Assembly: GCA_016192525.1 (NCBI GenBank)
Contig: JACPTZ010000144.1
Coordinates: 1-38,353, forward strand
DNA length: 38,353 bases
Source of the DNA: Planctomycetota bacterium
Lineage (GTDB): Bacteria > Planctomycetota > MHYJ01 > JACPTZ01
Direction of reading: 5' to 3'
The notes below the pieces were generated by a model. The model saw only the letters and a list, made by a program, of their open reading frames with translations. It did not search any database and was not told where the DNA came from. Of this stretch, positions 8,248 through 17,264 are shown piece by piece. Numbering within the stretch: position 1 is the first letter of the stretch; every line of letters starts with the position of its first letter. The position numbers and the translations under genes were made by a program.

Positions 8248-8844
8248 ATGTCCTCCGGATTTCCGCCGCTTGACCGCCGCCGGTTCCTCCGCTGGTCGCT
8301 CAGCGGGGCGGGGCTCGCCCTCACGGGCCCGTGGTTCCTCGAAGGGTGCCGGGGGACGCCCCCCCCGGCCGGGGCGCGCCGCGTCGGCGGGGCCCCCGGG
8401 GCCCCCCCGTTCTCCGATCTCCAGCGCGCCGTCCTCGCCGCCGCCGCCTCCCGCATCCTCCCCTCCAACGATGGCTCCGGCGCCGCCGAGGCCGGCTGCA
8501 TCGACGCCATCGAGGGGACCCTCGCCGACCCCTACTTCTCCTACAAGGCCCCGCGCTTCCGTCAGGGCGCGGACGTGCTGGAATCGCTCGCCCGGTCGCA
8601 GTGGAAGAAGCCCTTCGTCGATCTCGCCCCCGCCGACCAGGACCGCTGCCTTGAACATCTCCAGGCCGGGAAATCGAACACCGCCGTCTTCAACGGAAGT
8701 CTTTTTTTCGACGACCTCCTGATCTTCACCGTGGAGGGCTTCCTCGGCCACCCGCAGTACGGCGGGAACCGGGACAAGGTGGGGTGGACGTTCATCGGGT
8801 ACGAGCCCGGCGGGCCGGGGCCCGGAGAGTGTCATGGGAAATGA
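8248..8844 (+). CDS. Tat-exported gluconate 2-dehydrogenase subunit 3-like protein
   Basis: This 198-residue protein has a twin-arginine signal (DRRRFLRWSL, residues 9-18) followed by a hydrophobic stretch, so the folded partner is probably carried out with it. After a Pro/Gly-rich linker, the helical body (LQRAVLAAAASRILPSNDGS, residues about 60-80, and the C-terminal GGNRDKVGWTFIGYEPGGP) is typical of the small subunit of membrane-bound GMC dehydrogenases. The gene overlaps the flavoprotein gene by 11 bases, which indicates translational coupling and a stoichiometric complex. The cytochrome c subunit that normally completes such dehydrogenases is not adjacent. The substrate cannot be told from sequence. 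The ATG start is chosen because of the promoter six bases upstream. Confidence 0.85.
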   Translation: MSSGFPPLDRRRFLRWSLSGAGLALTGPWFLEGCRGTPPPAGARRVGGAPGAPPFSDLQRAVLAAAASRILPSNDGSGAAEAGCIDAIEGTLADPYFSYKAPRFRQGADVLESLARSQWKKPFVDLAPADQDRCLEHLQAGKSNTAVFNGSLFFDDLLIFTVEGFLGHPQYGGNRDKVGWTFIGYEPGGPGPGECHGK

Positions 8845-10498
8845 CACCTTTGACTTCGTCGTGATCGGCTCCGGCGCCGGCGCTTCGCCGATGGCCGCGG
8901 GGGCCGCCGCGGCCGGCCTCCGTGTCCTGGTCCTGGAGAAGGGCCCGAACCACCCCCGCTCGGCGTACGTGCACGACGAGATCGGCGTCGTCCGTCGCGG
9001 CTTCTTCATCCCCTCGCTGCTGGACGACCCGCACACGATCCTCACCCGCGGCGCGAAGCAGGCCGCCCGGACCGAGATCGGCTGGATGGCCCAATGCGTC
9101 GGCGGCGGCACCGTTCACATGGCCGGTTACTTCTACCGGCTCCACCCCGAAGACTTCCGGATGAAGTCGCTCTACGGGACCTCGGAGGACATTCCGCTCG
9201 ACGACTGGCCATACACCTATGACGACCTCGAACCCTACTACGTGCAGGCGGAGGAGGCGATCGGCGTCTCGGGCGATGCCGCGGAGAACCCGTTCGATCC
9301 GCCCCGATCGAGGCCGTATCCGCTCCCGCCGATCTCCACGCACCCCTTCGGCGGCGCGATCGACGAGGCTGGACGGCGGATCGGGGTGCATCCGTTCCGC
9401 GAGGCCCGGGCGATTCTCTCGCGGCCGTACCGGGGTCGCGCCCAGTGCGTTTACTGCGACTTCTGCGGCTCCTACGGCTGCGAGGTGGGGGCGAAGTCGA
9501 GCACGCAGGAGACCCTTCTCGCCGACGCCGTCGCCACCGGCCGGTGCGAGATCCGGGCGGGCTGCATGGGGCGCGAAGTGACCCTGGGTCGCGACGGCCG
9601 CGTGGAGGGATGCATCTACTTCGATCCCGAGGGCCGGGAGCAGCGGGTGAAGGCGAGGGTCGTTTGCGTCTCGGCCTCGGCGATCGAGTCGGCGCGGCTC
9701 CTCCTCCTCTCGAAGTCGGCCTCGTTTCCGGACGGACTGGCGAACGGGAGCGGGCTGGTCGGCCGGCGCCTCCAGTTTTCGGTCTTCTCCGGCGGACGCG
9801 GGATCTACCGGTACGACCGCGATCCGTCGCGGGCGCTGACGCTGAGGCACCCGGCGCCCTTCATCGGTCGGTCGGTCCAGGACTTCTACACGGTGCCGAA
9901 AGAGGTGGCCGCGATCCCGAAGGGGGGGACGATCCGGATCGGTTTCCAGCATCCGAATCCGATCTACCGGGCGCTCCGGATCGCGAAGGAGATGCACCCG
10001 CACCGGTGGGGGGCGGCGCTCAAGGACCGGATCCGCGAGCGGTTCCGCGAGTCGCGGACGATCGAGTTCGAGACCTTTGCCGAGTTCTTCCCGAACCGGG
10101 GGACCTTCATCGATCTCGATCCCGAGGTGCGGGACCGCTGGGGCCTTCCGGTGGCGCGCATCCATCTCGACGTGCCGGATGAGCACAAGTCGATCGGCCG
10201 GTATCTGCAGGCCCGGGGGCTCGAACTCCTCTCCGCGGCGGGGGCGGACGAGGTGGCGGCCGATTCCGCCGGCGAAACGACCGGTCACCTCGTCGAGGGG
10301 ACCGTGCGGATGGGGACCGACCCACGGACGTCGGTGGTGAATCCGTTCGGGCAGTCGCATGAGGTCCCGAACCTCTTCGTCGTCGACGGCTCGAACTTCC
10401 CGACCACGGGCGGGGTGCCGATCACGCTCACGATCCTCGCGCACTCGTTCCGCTGCGCGGAGTATCTGGTGGCGGCGATGAAGCGCGGGGACTTGTAG
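8834..10498 (+). CDS. GMC-family flavoprotein dehydrogenase (gluconate 2-dehydrogenase large subunit-like)
   Basis: This 554-residue oxidoreductase starts with an FAD-binding Rossmann motif (FVVIGSGAGAS, residues 8-18) and VLEKG at the end of the second strand. A cysteine cluster CVYCDFCGSYGC (about 205-216) followed by GAKSS is typical of the gluconate/sorbose dehydrogenase branch of the GMC family. The C-terminal signature keeps HLVEGTVRMGTDP and LFVVDGSNFPTTGG, then VPITLTI where many relatives have NPTLT. It should oxidise an alcohol or polyol in the periplasm, exported with its Tat-bearing small subunit, since it has no signal of its own. GGAG precedes the ATG. The natural electron acceptor, usually a cytochrome c, is not in the window. 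Confidence 0.9.
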   Translation: MGNDTFDFVVIGSGAGASPMAAGAAAAGLRVLVLEKGPNHPRSAYVHDEIGVVRRGFFIPSLLDDPHTILTRGAKQAARTEIGWMAQCVGGGTVHMAGYFYRLHPEDFRMKSLYGTSEDIPLDDWPYTYDDLEPYYVQAEEAIGVSGDAAENPFDPPRSRPYPLPPISTHPFGGAIDEAGRRIGVHPFREARAILSRPYRGRAQCVYCDFCGSYGCEVGAKSSTQETLLADAVATGRCEIRAGCMGREVTLGRDGRVEGCIYFDPEGREQRVKARVVCVSASAIESARLLLLSKSASFPDGLANGSGLVGRRLQFSVFSGGRGIYRYDRDPSRALTLRHPAPFIGRSVQDFYTVPKEVAAIPKGGTIRIGFQHPNPIYRALRIAKEMHPHRWGAALKDRIRERFRESRTIEFETFAEFFPNRGTFIDLDPEVRDRWGLPVARIHLDVPDEHKSIGRYLQARGLELLSAAGADEVAADSAGETTGHLVEGTVRMGTDPRTSVVNPFGQSHEVPNLFVVDGSNFPTTGGVPITLTILAHSFRCAEYLVAAMKRGDL

Positions 10499-10516
10499 GG
10501 CCGGGGTTTGCCGCCG

Positions 10517-10630
10517 CCCGCGGGCGGGTCCCGACCTCATGGCTGCGGGATGGACGACTCTCCGGTCCGGATCCTCGACGCGATCGACGGCCCCGGAGAT
10601 CCTGCAACCGGTCGGCACCCGCCCCTACGG
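10517..10630. repeat. Palindromic element B, copy 1
   Basis: It starts CCCGCGGGCGGGTCCCGACC and ends GGTCGGCACCCGCCCCTACGG, giving terminal inverted repeats of about 15 bp (GGGCGGGTCCCGACC against GGTCGGCACCCGCCC). It lies right after the GMC gene and immediately before an element A copy. Closely related copies lie at 14146-14258, 30563-30672, 33938-34047 and 34514-34622. Confidence 0.8.
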
Positions 10631-10643
10631 CGCATCGTCCGGG

Positions 10644-10776
10644 TGTCATTCCGAGCCTCGCGCCTCCGTCTGGCGCGAGGCGAGGAATCTGGACGGGGAC
10701 CGCATCAGGGGGAGAGTGGTGCGGAGGCCAGATCCCTCGCCGTCGCCCGAACAGAGGGCGACGGCTCGGGATGACA
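10644..10776. repeat. Palindromic element A, copy 2 (cloverleaf-type)
   Basis: Outer arms TGTCATTCCGAGC and GCTCGGGATGACA enclose hairpin 1 (CTCGCGCC/GGCGCGAG), an apical stem (GCGAGGAATCTGG with CCAGATCCCTCGC) and hairpin 2 (CGTCGCCC/GGGCGACG). The hairpin sequences differ from copies 1 and 3 but stay self-complementary, so structure is conserved rather than sequence. Confidence 0.8.
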
Positions 10777-10837
10777 AGTGCGATTGCGGACGGTGCGGTG
10801 GGCACGGTGTCCCGCGATGGCGCGATCGAGGGTCCGG

Positions 10838-10949
10838 CCGTAGGGGCGGGGACCGTCCGGTCGTTGACCTGTTTGTGATGTTGCTCGCGCTCGCGATCTT
10901 GCCATCCCCGCGGTCCATCCCGTAGCATGGAGGACGGCCCCCGCCCGTG
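10838..10949. repeat. Palindromic element B, copy 2 (opposite orientation)
   Basis: It begins CCGTAGGGGCGGGGACCGTCC and ends GGACGGCCCCCGCCCG. The interior (GTTGCTCGCGCTCGCGAT) matches the element at 14039-14151. It lies just upstream of the Clp-repeat gene and may form part of its leader. Confidence 0.75.
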
Positions 10950-10986
10950 CCGCGGCGGGGACATTTCCCGGGGAGGGAATCGCCGC

Positions 10987-13221
10987 ATGTTCGACAAATT
11001 CACCGACCGCGCCCGGAAGGTGATGTCGCTCGCGCGACAGGAGGCGCAGAAGTTCAACCACGAGTACATCGGGACCGAGCACATCCTTCTCGGCCTCGTG
11101 CATGAGGAGAGCGGGATCGCGGCCAAGGTCCTCAAGAACCTCGGCGCCGACCTCCGGAAAATCCGGATGGAGGTCGAGAAGATCATCCCGGAGGGGCCGC
11201 CCGGGGCGACAATGGCTCAGCTCCCCTTCACCCCGCGCGCCAAGCGGGTCCTCGAACTGGCCCGTGAAGAGGCCAACGGCCTGGGCCACGACTATGTCGG
11301 CTCCGAACATCTCCTCCTCGGCCTCCTCAAGGAGTCGGAGGGGATCGCCAGCCACGTTCTGATGAACCTCAACCTGAAGATGGAGGACGTCCGCGAGGAA
11401 GTCCTCGATATTCTGGGCGGCCCATCTGAAGCAGGTTCGGAAGACCGGCCGGGCTCGAGAGCCCCCTCGGACAAGGACATTGGAGCAATCCTGGCGGAAA
11501 TCGAGAACCTGACACGTGGACGGGACACCGCAAAGACGCCTCCCCCCGCGAGTGACGGCCTGTCAGACGCGCTCAGGAACGAGTTGCGGGATGCCTTCAG
11601 GTTCGACCGATTCACCGCCCGCGCGAAAAGGGTCATGTCGCTGGCCCAGGAAGAAGCGAGGAGCCTCAACCACGAGTACATCGGAACCGAACACATTCTC
11701 CTCGGGATTGCGGCTTCGCCGGAGAGCACGGCCGCCGCACTGCTTCTCAAACTCGGCGCGAGCCTCGACCGGGTGCGGACGGAAACCTTGAAACTCCTCC
11801 CGCAGGGGCCGCCTCTTCCGACGGCGGGCGAGCGCCCCTACACGCCTCGCGCGAAGCGGGTCCTCAAGCTGGCGGAGGAGGAGGCGGAGCAGCACGGGAG
11901 GCGCTACGTCGGCACCGAGCACCTCCTCCTGGCGCTGGTCCGGGAGACCGAGGGACTCGCCGCCCAGGTTCTGCTCGGCTTCGGGGTAGATGTCGACTGG
12001 GTCCGGACGGAGGCATTTGAGGCCCTCTCTACCGACCCTTCGAAACCTGAGCCGTCTCCCGACCGCCCGGCCAGGCGACCCCCAAGGCGTTCCGTCGAGC
12101 AGCGATATCGTACCACTCCTCGAATCCGCAGCCTGCTCGCCCGGGCCAGGGAGGAGGCGGCGCTCCACGGAGATGACTACATCGATATCGAGCACCTGCT
12201 TCTTGGACTTCTGAACGAGTCGGAAGACGTCGTGGCCCGTCTGATGAACGCGATCGCCATGCGGAAGGGCGAGCTTCGCCGCGAACTCGAACGAGCCCTG
12301 GCCCGGCGCCCTCCCCCGCCCGCGGCCGAGAACAAGGCGACCCAGAGCGGGATGGACGAGTTCGGTGCGCGGGAGATTCTCAACTATGGAGTCCGTGTGA
12401 AGGAGTTGGGCGCGGAGATCGACCGCCTGCGGCGCCGGAAAGAGGACTTCATCTCCGCCCGAGACTATGAATCGGCCGCCCGGGTGCGGGATGAGGAAGT
12501 GCAGGCGCGCGAGAAAGTCGAGAGGCTCGACCGCGACCTGCCCACGGGGGTGGCCGGGGACGGCCCCGGCCCCGTTCGAAGACGTGAGGACCTGTTGGCC
12601 TCCCTGGGCCGTGAGTCCGAGCGGCTGACCGTCCGGATGCGGCAGTATGAAACGCTCCTCAAGTTGTCGGAGCCGGCCCTTCGCGCCCTGGCGACGGCTC
12701 GGGCCGAGGCGGGGCGGCTCGGTCATCCCGAGACAGGTTCGGAACACCTGCTGCTCGCTCTCGCAGGAGACGCGGAGTCACAGACCTCACAGATTCTGCG
12801 GGAGGCGGGCGCCGAAGCGGACGCCGTTCGACGCGAGGTCGCCCCATCGTGGCCGGAGGAATCGTCCGCGACTCCAGGGGCCGCCTCGGAATCGATTCCC
12901 CCGAAGAGCGTGGGCACCGGAACGCCGAGCGAGGGGACGACTCCGTCCAACCGGTCCGCCGGGTCGTCCGTCCCGACCGGTCACGGCCTCCCGACCTTCT
13001 CGAGGTGGGTGTGGGACATCGTCGACTTCGCCCGGAACAAGGCCGATGACTTCCGCCACGAGCAGGTCACGGCGGAGCATCTGCTCCTCGGCATTCTCTG
13101 GACCAGCGACAGTCTCGCGGCGCAGGTGCTCTCGCGAATGAGGGTGGATCCCGCGAAGGTGCAGGAATCGATCTTCGCGCGGTTGGGTGTGGCGGGTCAG
13201 GAGGGGGAATCGGGAAAATGA
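10987..13221 (+). CDS. Poly-Clp-N-repeat protein without ATPase domains
   Basis: This is a 744-residue protein, with ATG at 10987 preceded by GGGGAGGG; an earlier in-frame ATG at 10927 lies in repeat DNA and was not used. It contains about seven Clp N-type repeats (pattern AREEA...[11 protein letters not shown]...AAxVL) at residues about 2-70, 78-144, 206-273, 281-346, 372-440, 560-620 and 671-735. A UVR-like coiled coil (SARDYESAARVRDEE, about 465-515) sits between the fifth and sixth. No Walker A or B motif is present. Clp N-domains normally receive substrates or adaptors for ClpC, so this may be a soluble substrate-binding scaffold, adaptor or decoy for the ClpC encoded 1.3 kb downstream. 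The first 145 residues are nearly identical to ClpC, even at DNA level. The stop overlaps the next gene as ATGA. Confidence 0.85.
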   Translation: MFDKFTDRARKVMSLARQEAQKFNHEYIGTEHILLGLVHEESGIAAKVLKNLGADLRKIRMEVEKIIPEGPPGATMAQLPFTPRAKRVLELAREEANGLGHDYVGSEHLLLGLLKESEGIASHVLMNLNLKMEDVREEVLDILGGPSEAGSEDRPGSRAPSDKDIGAILAEIENLTRGRDTAKTPPPASDGLSDALRNELRDAFRFDRFTARAKRVMSLAQEEARSLNHEYIGTEHILLGIAASPESTAAALLLKLGASLDRVRTETLKLLPQGPPLPTAGERPYTPRAKRVLKLAEEEAEQHGRRYVGTEHLLLALVRETEGLAAQVLLGFGVDVDWVRTEAFEALSTDPSKPEPSPDRPARRPPRRSVEQRYRTTPRIRSLLARAREEAALHGDDYIDIEHLLLGLLNESEDVVARLMNAIAMRKGELRRELERALARRPPPPAAENKATQSGMDEFGAREILNYGVRVKELGAEIDRLRRRKEDFISARDYESAARVRDEEVQAREKVERLDRDLPTGVAGDGPGPVRRREDLLASLGRESERLTVRMRQYETLLKLSEPALRALATARAEAGRLGHPETGSEHLLLALAGDAESQTSQILREAGAEADAVRREVAPSWPEESSATPGAASESIPPKSVGTGTPSEGTTPSNRSAGSSVPTGHGLPTFSRWVWDIVDFARNKADDFRHEQVTAEHLLLGILWTSDSLAAQVLSRMRVDPAKVQESIFARLGVAGQEGESGK

Positions 13222-13991
13222 ACGACGACGTGGCCGCCGCCCTCCCCATCCCGTCGCCGGGCCGATTCGGCTTTGCGGGCGCCTGGATCCTCTTCGGCGG
13301 CTACCTCGGAGGTCAGGTGGCGGGCGCGATGGCGGTCGGGTTCGCGGGGGGGATCATCGGGGGGGTGCGAGCCGCCATCACCGGCACGCCCGTCGATACC
13401 CCGGCGCTCGTCCGCGATCTCGGGGCCTGGATGATTCTCGGGGCCGTCCTGGGCGGCGCCGCGGTCCTGTTCCCCCTCAGCCATTTCCTGATCCGGCATC
13501 GCGCCGGGGAGACCTATCGCTCGGCCATCGGCTGGGCGGCGGGGGAGGGGCGTCACCGGCTCGTCACGGGGCTGGCGGGCGCGGTCTTCGGAGGGATTTA
13601 CCTGGCGTTCTCGATCTGGGTCCTTCCGCCCCCGGCCGACCACGAACCCGGCCCCGTCGCGCAGATGGCCTCCACGGTCGGCGGGCGTCTCCTTTGGACC
13701 CTCGTCGCCCTAGGGATTCCGCCGGTGGAGGAGTTTCTATTCCGGGGCGCCTTCTACTCCGGCCTCGTCCGACGCTGGAGCCCCCGCCTGTCGGCCCTGG
13801 TGGTGTCCGTGGTTTTCTTCGCGCTGCACTACGGCGAAGTGGGAGGGTATCTGCCCGGGATGTTGGCCATCGCCGCCCTCACCCTGGCCACGATCGTCCT
13901 CCGGATGCGCACGGGGTGTGTCGGTCCCTCCCTGGCCCTTCACTGGAGCTACAACACCGTTCTCGTGATCAGCGTGTGGGTCCTCGCGTGA
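13218..13991 (+). CDS. CPBP-family intramembrane metalloprotease
   Basis: This 257-residue multi-span membrane protein starts within the stop codon of the Clp-repeat gene (ATGA), so the two are translationally coupled. It has the three CPBP/Rce1-like motifs: EEFLFRG (E171, E172, R176), FALHYGE (H204) and HWSYN (H242, N246). These residues form the metal-dependent active site within the membrane in this family. Hydrophobic spans include residues about 14-40, 70-95, 118-137 and 190-250. CPBP proteins prenyl-process proteins in eukaryotes, while in bacteria they are linked to regulated proteolysis and peptide immunity. The coupling to a Clp-N array suggests a membrane proteolysis partner, which is inference only. 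Confidence 0.88.
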   Translation: MNDDVAAALPIPSPGRFGFAGAWILFGGYLGGQVAGAMAVGFAGGIIGGVRAAITGTPVDTPALVRDLGAWMILGAVLGGAAVLFPLSHFLIRHRAGETYRSAIGWAAGEGRHRLVTGLAGAVFGGIYLAFSIWVLPPPADHEPGPVAQMASTVGGRLLWTLVALGIPPVEEFLFRGAFYSGLVRRWSPRLSALVVSVVFFALHYGEVGGYLPGMLAIAALTLATIVLRMRTGCVGPSLALHWSYNTVLVISVWVLA

Positions 13992-14020
13992 ACTACACTT
14001 GACCGCCGTGAACCGGGAGC

Positions 14021-14038
14021 CACGGCTCAGGATGGCAA
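14021..14038. repeat. Right-end remnant of element A
   Basis: CGGCTCAGGATGGCA resembles the right arm of element A (GGCTCAGGATGACA). It directly abuts element B, copy 3a. Confidence 0.45.
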
Positions 14039-14258
14039 CCGTAGGGGCGGGGACCGTCCGGTCATCGACTTGTTTGTGACGTTGCTCGCGCTCGCGATTT
14101 TGTCATTTCCGCGGTCGATCCCGCAGCACGGAGGACGGCCCCCGCCCGCGGGCGGGTCCCGACCTCATGGCTGCGGGATGGGCGATTCCCAGGATTTGAT
14201 CCCCGACGCGATCGACGGCCCCGGAGATCCTGCGACCGGTCGGCACCCGCCCCTACGG
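14039..14258. repeat. Composite of two element B copies (3a and 3b) in opposite orientation
   Basis: 14039-14151 matches copy 2 (10838-10949) and 14146-14258 matches copy 1 (10517-10630). They are joined through CCCCCGCCCGCGGGCGGG, which serves as an end of both. The outer ends are CCGTAGGGGCGGGGACCG and CGGTCGGCACCCGCCCCTAC, so the whole is one long inverted repeat between the CPBP gene and clpC. Confidence 0.8.
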
Positions 14259-14271
14259 TGCGTCGCCAGGG

Positions 14272-14335
14272 TGTCATTCCGAGCCTCGCGCCTCTGTCTG
14301 GCGCGAGGCGAGGAATCTGGACGGGGACCGCAACC
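14272..14335. repeat. Left half of element A (truncated copy)
   Basis: TGTCATTCCGAGC, hairpin CTCGCGCC/GGCGCGAG and GCGAGGAATCTGG match the left half of the copy at 10644-10776 almost base for base, then homology stops near 14335. The right half is missing here. Confidence 0.75.
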
Positions 14336-14409
14336 CGAAACTCCCCGTAAACGCCCGGCACGACTTTCGCGTATCAATCCGGAGGAGCGCCCCACTGTCC
14401 CCAAAACTC

Positions 14410-14438
14410 TTGACCCTCCGGTAGGGCGCTGCCAGAAT
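14410..14438 (+). promoter_or_regulatory. Candidate promoter of clpC
   Basis: TTGACC (14410-14415), 17 bases, then CAGAAT (14433-14438). It would give a leader of about 100 bases. The phrase CCAGAATGACCGC occurs twice in this leader, near 14432 and 14476. No CIRCE or CtsR-type operator was seen. Confidence 0.45.
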
Positions 14439-14540
14439 GACCGCCGGAGCCGATAAGAGGAATGTCTGCAGCCGCCAGAATGACCGCTCGGGAAGGGGCC
14501 CGACGCCGGGGATCTGGGCGGCCCCCCTCGGAGACTCGCC

Positions 14541-17036
14541 ATGTTCGACAAATTCACCGACCGCGCCCGTAAGGTCATGTCGCTCGCGCGACAGGAGGCG
14601 CAGAAGTTCAACCACGAGTACATCGGGACCGAGCACATCCTTCTCGGCCTCGTGCATGAGGGGAGCGGGATCGCGGCCAAGGTCCTCAAGAACCTCGGCG
14701 CCGACCTCCGGAAAATCCGGATGGAGGTCGAGAAGCTCATCCCGCAGGGGCCGCCCATGGTGACGATGGGGCAGCTCCCTTTCACCCCGCGCGCCAAGCG
14801 GGTCCTCGAACTGGCCCGTGAAGAGGCCAACGGCCTGGGCCACGACTACATCGGCACCGAACATCTCCTCCTCGGTCTGCTGAAGGAGTCGGAGGGGATC
14901 GCCAGCCAGGTTCTGATGAACCTCAACCTGAAGCTGGAAGACGTCCGCGAGGAGGTCCTCGAGGTCCTCGGCGCCGATCACCCCGCGCCGCAGGCCAACG
15001 CCGAGGAGAAGCAGGGCGCCGCCGCGAAGCCCGGAAAGTCGAAGACCCCCGCGCTCGATGCCTTCGGCCGCGACCTCACCGAACTGGCGCAGATGCAGAA
15101 ACTCGATCCGGTGATCGGGCGCCGGCGCGAGATTGAACGCGTCATGCAGGTCCTCTCCCGCCGCACCAAGAACAACCCGGTCCTCCTCGGCGAGGCGGGC
15201 GTGGGCAAGACCGCCATCGTCGAAGGGCTCGCCCAGGACATCGTGAAGGGGGAGACGCCGGAGATCCTGCGTGAGAAGCGGATCGTCGTCCTCGACCTCG
15301 CCCTGATGGTCGCCGGCACCAAGTACCGCGGCCAGTTCGAGGAGCGCATCAAGGCGGTGATGAACGAGGTCCGCCGGTCGAAGAACATCATCCTCTTCAT
15401 CGACGAGCTTCACACGCTGGTGGGCGCCGGCGGCGCGGAGGGGGCGATCGACGCCTCCAACGTGCTCAAGCCCGCCCTCTCCCGCGGCGAGATCCAGTGC
15501 ATCGGCGCCACCACGCTTGACGAGTACCGCAAGTACATCGAAAAGGACGGAGCCCTCGAACGGCGGTTCCAGACGATCATGGTCGATCCGCCCAACCGCG
15601 ACGAGGCGCTGGCCATCCTCAAGGGGCTGCGCGACCGGTACGAGGCGCACCACCGGGTCTCCTACACCGACGAGGCGCTGAACGCCTGCGTGGAACTCTC
15701 CAACCGATACATCACCGGCCGCTTCCTGCCGGACAAGGCGATCGACGTCATGGACGAAGCCGGTGCGCGGGTGCGGCTCCAGGCGATGACCCGTCCGCCC
15801 GACCTGAAGGACATCGACGCCGAGATCACCAAGCTGGACAAGGAGAAGGACGAGTCGATCGCGAACCAGGACTACGAGCGCGCCGCGCTCCTTCGCGACA
15901 AAGCCACGCAGCTCCGGGAGAAGAAGGAGGGGCTGCAGCGGAAGTGGCGCGAGCAGAACAAGGAGGTGGACGGGACCGTGGACGAGGAGGTCATCGCGCA
16001 GACGGTGGCGCGGATGACCGGCATCCCGCTCACGCGGCTCGAGAAGAAGGACGCCGAGCGGCTCCTCAAGATGGAGGAGGAACTCCACCAGTCGATCGTC
16101 TCGCAGGAGGAGGCGATCCGGGCGGTGGCGCGGGCCATCCGCCGGTCGCGCGCCGGCCTCAAGGACCCGCGGCGGCCGATCGGCTCGTTCATCTTCGTCG
16201 GGCCTACCGGCTGCGGGAAGACGCTCCTCGCGAAGGCGCTCGCCAAGTTCATGTTCGGCGAGGAGGACGCCCTCATCGCGATCGACATGTCGGAATACAT
16301 GGAGAAGCACAACGTCTCCCGCCTCGTGGGCGCCCCGCCGGGGTACGTGGGCTACGAGGAGGGCGGTCAGCTGACCGAGAAGATCCGCCGCCGATCGTAC
16401 GCGGTGGTCCTCCTCGACGAGATCGAGAAGGCGCACACCGATGTCTACAACATGCTCCTCCAGATCATGGAGGAGGGGCGGCTCACCGACTCCTTCGGCC
16501 GGCACGTCGACTTCAAGAACACGATCCTGATCATGACCTCGAACATCGGGGCGGACGTGATCAAGAACCAGTCCACGCTCGGATTCCGGAAGACCTCCAG
16601 CGAGGCCTCCTACGAGGACATGAAGTCCCAGCTGATGAAGGAGGTGGAGAAGCACTTCCGGCCGGAGTTCCTGAACCGCATCGACGATGTGATCGTGTTC
16701 CACCAGTTGACGAAGGTGGATCTGCGGAAGATCATCGACATCGAACTCCGGCAGGTGCGGGCCCGGCTGGCGGACCGGCACATCGAACTGGAGGTGACCG
16801 AGGACGCGATCGAGCTTCTGATCGTGCAGGGGTTCAACCCGGAGTTCGGCGCCCGGCCGCTCAAGCGCGCGATCGAGAAGGGGATCGAGGATCCGATCTC
16901 CGAGCAGATCCTCCGGGGCGAGTTCAAGGAGATGACGGGGATCCGGGTGAAGGCGAAGGGGGAATCGCTCTACTTCGAGCCGGTCGCGGCCTCCGCGCCG
17001 GCGTCGCCGCCGGTGGAGACCGCAAAGAAGGAATGA
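14541..17036 (+). CDS. clpC: ATP-dependent Clp protease ATPase subunit ClpC
   Basis: This is an 831-residue AAA+ unfoldase of normal family length. It has a double Clp N-domain (residues 1-145), a first AAA module with Walker A GEAGVGKT (about 217-224) and a [15 protein letters not shown] segment, a UVR-type middle domain (about 434-466, [14 protein letters not shown]), and a second AAA module with Walker A GPTGCGKT (554-561) and LLDEIEKAH as Walker B. The C-terminal D2-small domain has [16 protein letters not shown]. The UVR motif and the absence of a long ClpB-type coiled coil mark it as ClpC. It unfolds substrates for ClpP in the cytoplasm. No intact clpP lies nearby, only a fragment at 22935. 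GGAG lies about eight bases before the ATG. The first 430 bases are duplicated in the Clp-repeat gene upstream. Confidence 0.97.
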   Translation: MFDKFTDRARKVMSLARQEAQKFNHEYIGTEHILLGLVHEGSGIAAKVLKNLGADLRKIRMEVEKLIPQGPPMVTMGQLPFTPRAKRVLELAREEANGLGHDYIGTEHLLLGLLKESEGIASQVLMNLNLKLEDVREEVLEVLGADHPAPQANAEEKQGAAAKPGKSKTPALDAFGRDLTELAQMQKLDPVIGRRREIERVMQVLSRRTKNNPVLLGEAGVGKTAIVEGLAQDIVKGETPEILREKRIVVLDLALMVAGTKYRGQFEERIKAVMNEVRRSKNIILFIDELHTLVGAGGAEGAIDASNVLKPALSRGEIQCIGATTLDEYRKYIEKDGALERRFQTIMVDPPNRDEALAILKGLRDRYEAHHRVSYTDEALNACVELSNRYITGRFLPDKAIDVMDEAGARVRLQAMTRPPDLKDIDAEITKLDKEKDESIANQDYERAALLRDKATQLREKKEGLQRKWREQNKEVDGTVDEEVIAQTVARMTGIPLTRLEKKDAERLLKMEEELHQSIVSQEEAIRAVARAIRRSRAGLKDPRRPIGSFIFVGPTGCGKTLLAKALAKFMFGEEDALIAIDMSEYMEKHNVSRLVGAPPGYVGYEEGGQLTEKIRRRSYAVVLLDEIEKAHTDVYNMLLQIMEEGRLTDSFGRHVDFKNTILIMTSNIGADVIKNQSTLGFRKTSSEASYEDMKSQLMKEVEKHFRPEFLNRIDDVIVFHQLTKVDLRKIIDIELRQVRARLADRHIELEVTEDAIELLIVQGFNPEFGARPLKRAIEKGIEDPISEQILRGEFKEMTGIRVKAKGESLYFEPVAASAPASPPVETAKKE

Positions 17037-17061
17037 CGTCGCTGACGGTCTTGAGATCTCC

Positions 17062-17094
17062 AACCCCGGCCCGCACGGCCGGGGTTTTGTTTTC
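17062..17094 (+). terminator. Rho-independent terminator of clpC
   Basis: AACCCCGGCC (17062-17071), loop CGCAC, GGCCGGGGTT (17077-17086), then TTGTTTTC. The perfect 10-bp stem and T-run lie 26 bases after the clpC stop. Confidence 0.9.
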
Positions 17095-17264
17095 GACAGA
17101 GAACGTCGCGAATCTCCGGGTTGTTGCCGTCTTCCCCGGGAATCCACATCCTCTGCTTCAGTGGTCTCGGTGGTTTCGGCGGCCCCCGCTCCGTTGTTTC
17201 TTTTCTCCCGCGGGAAATTCGCGTACATTTGCGGCCTGCGTGGTTCCCAACACCGGCGGGTCAG

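Noticed and set aside
10927-10986. Upstream start for the Clp-repeat protein (MEDGPRPCRGG)
   Set aside because: Those codons lie in element B and the leader. The ATG at 10987 has GGGGAGGG and matches the ClpC N-terminus [12 protein letters not shown].
10499-10986. An insertion sequence between the GMC gene and the Clp-repeat gene
   Set aside because: Only palindromic elements of about 110-135 bp are present; there is no transposase frame.
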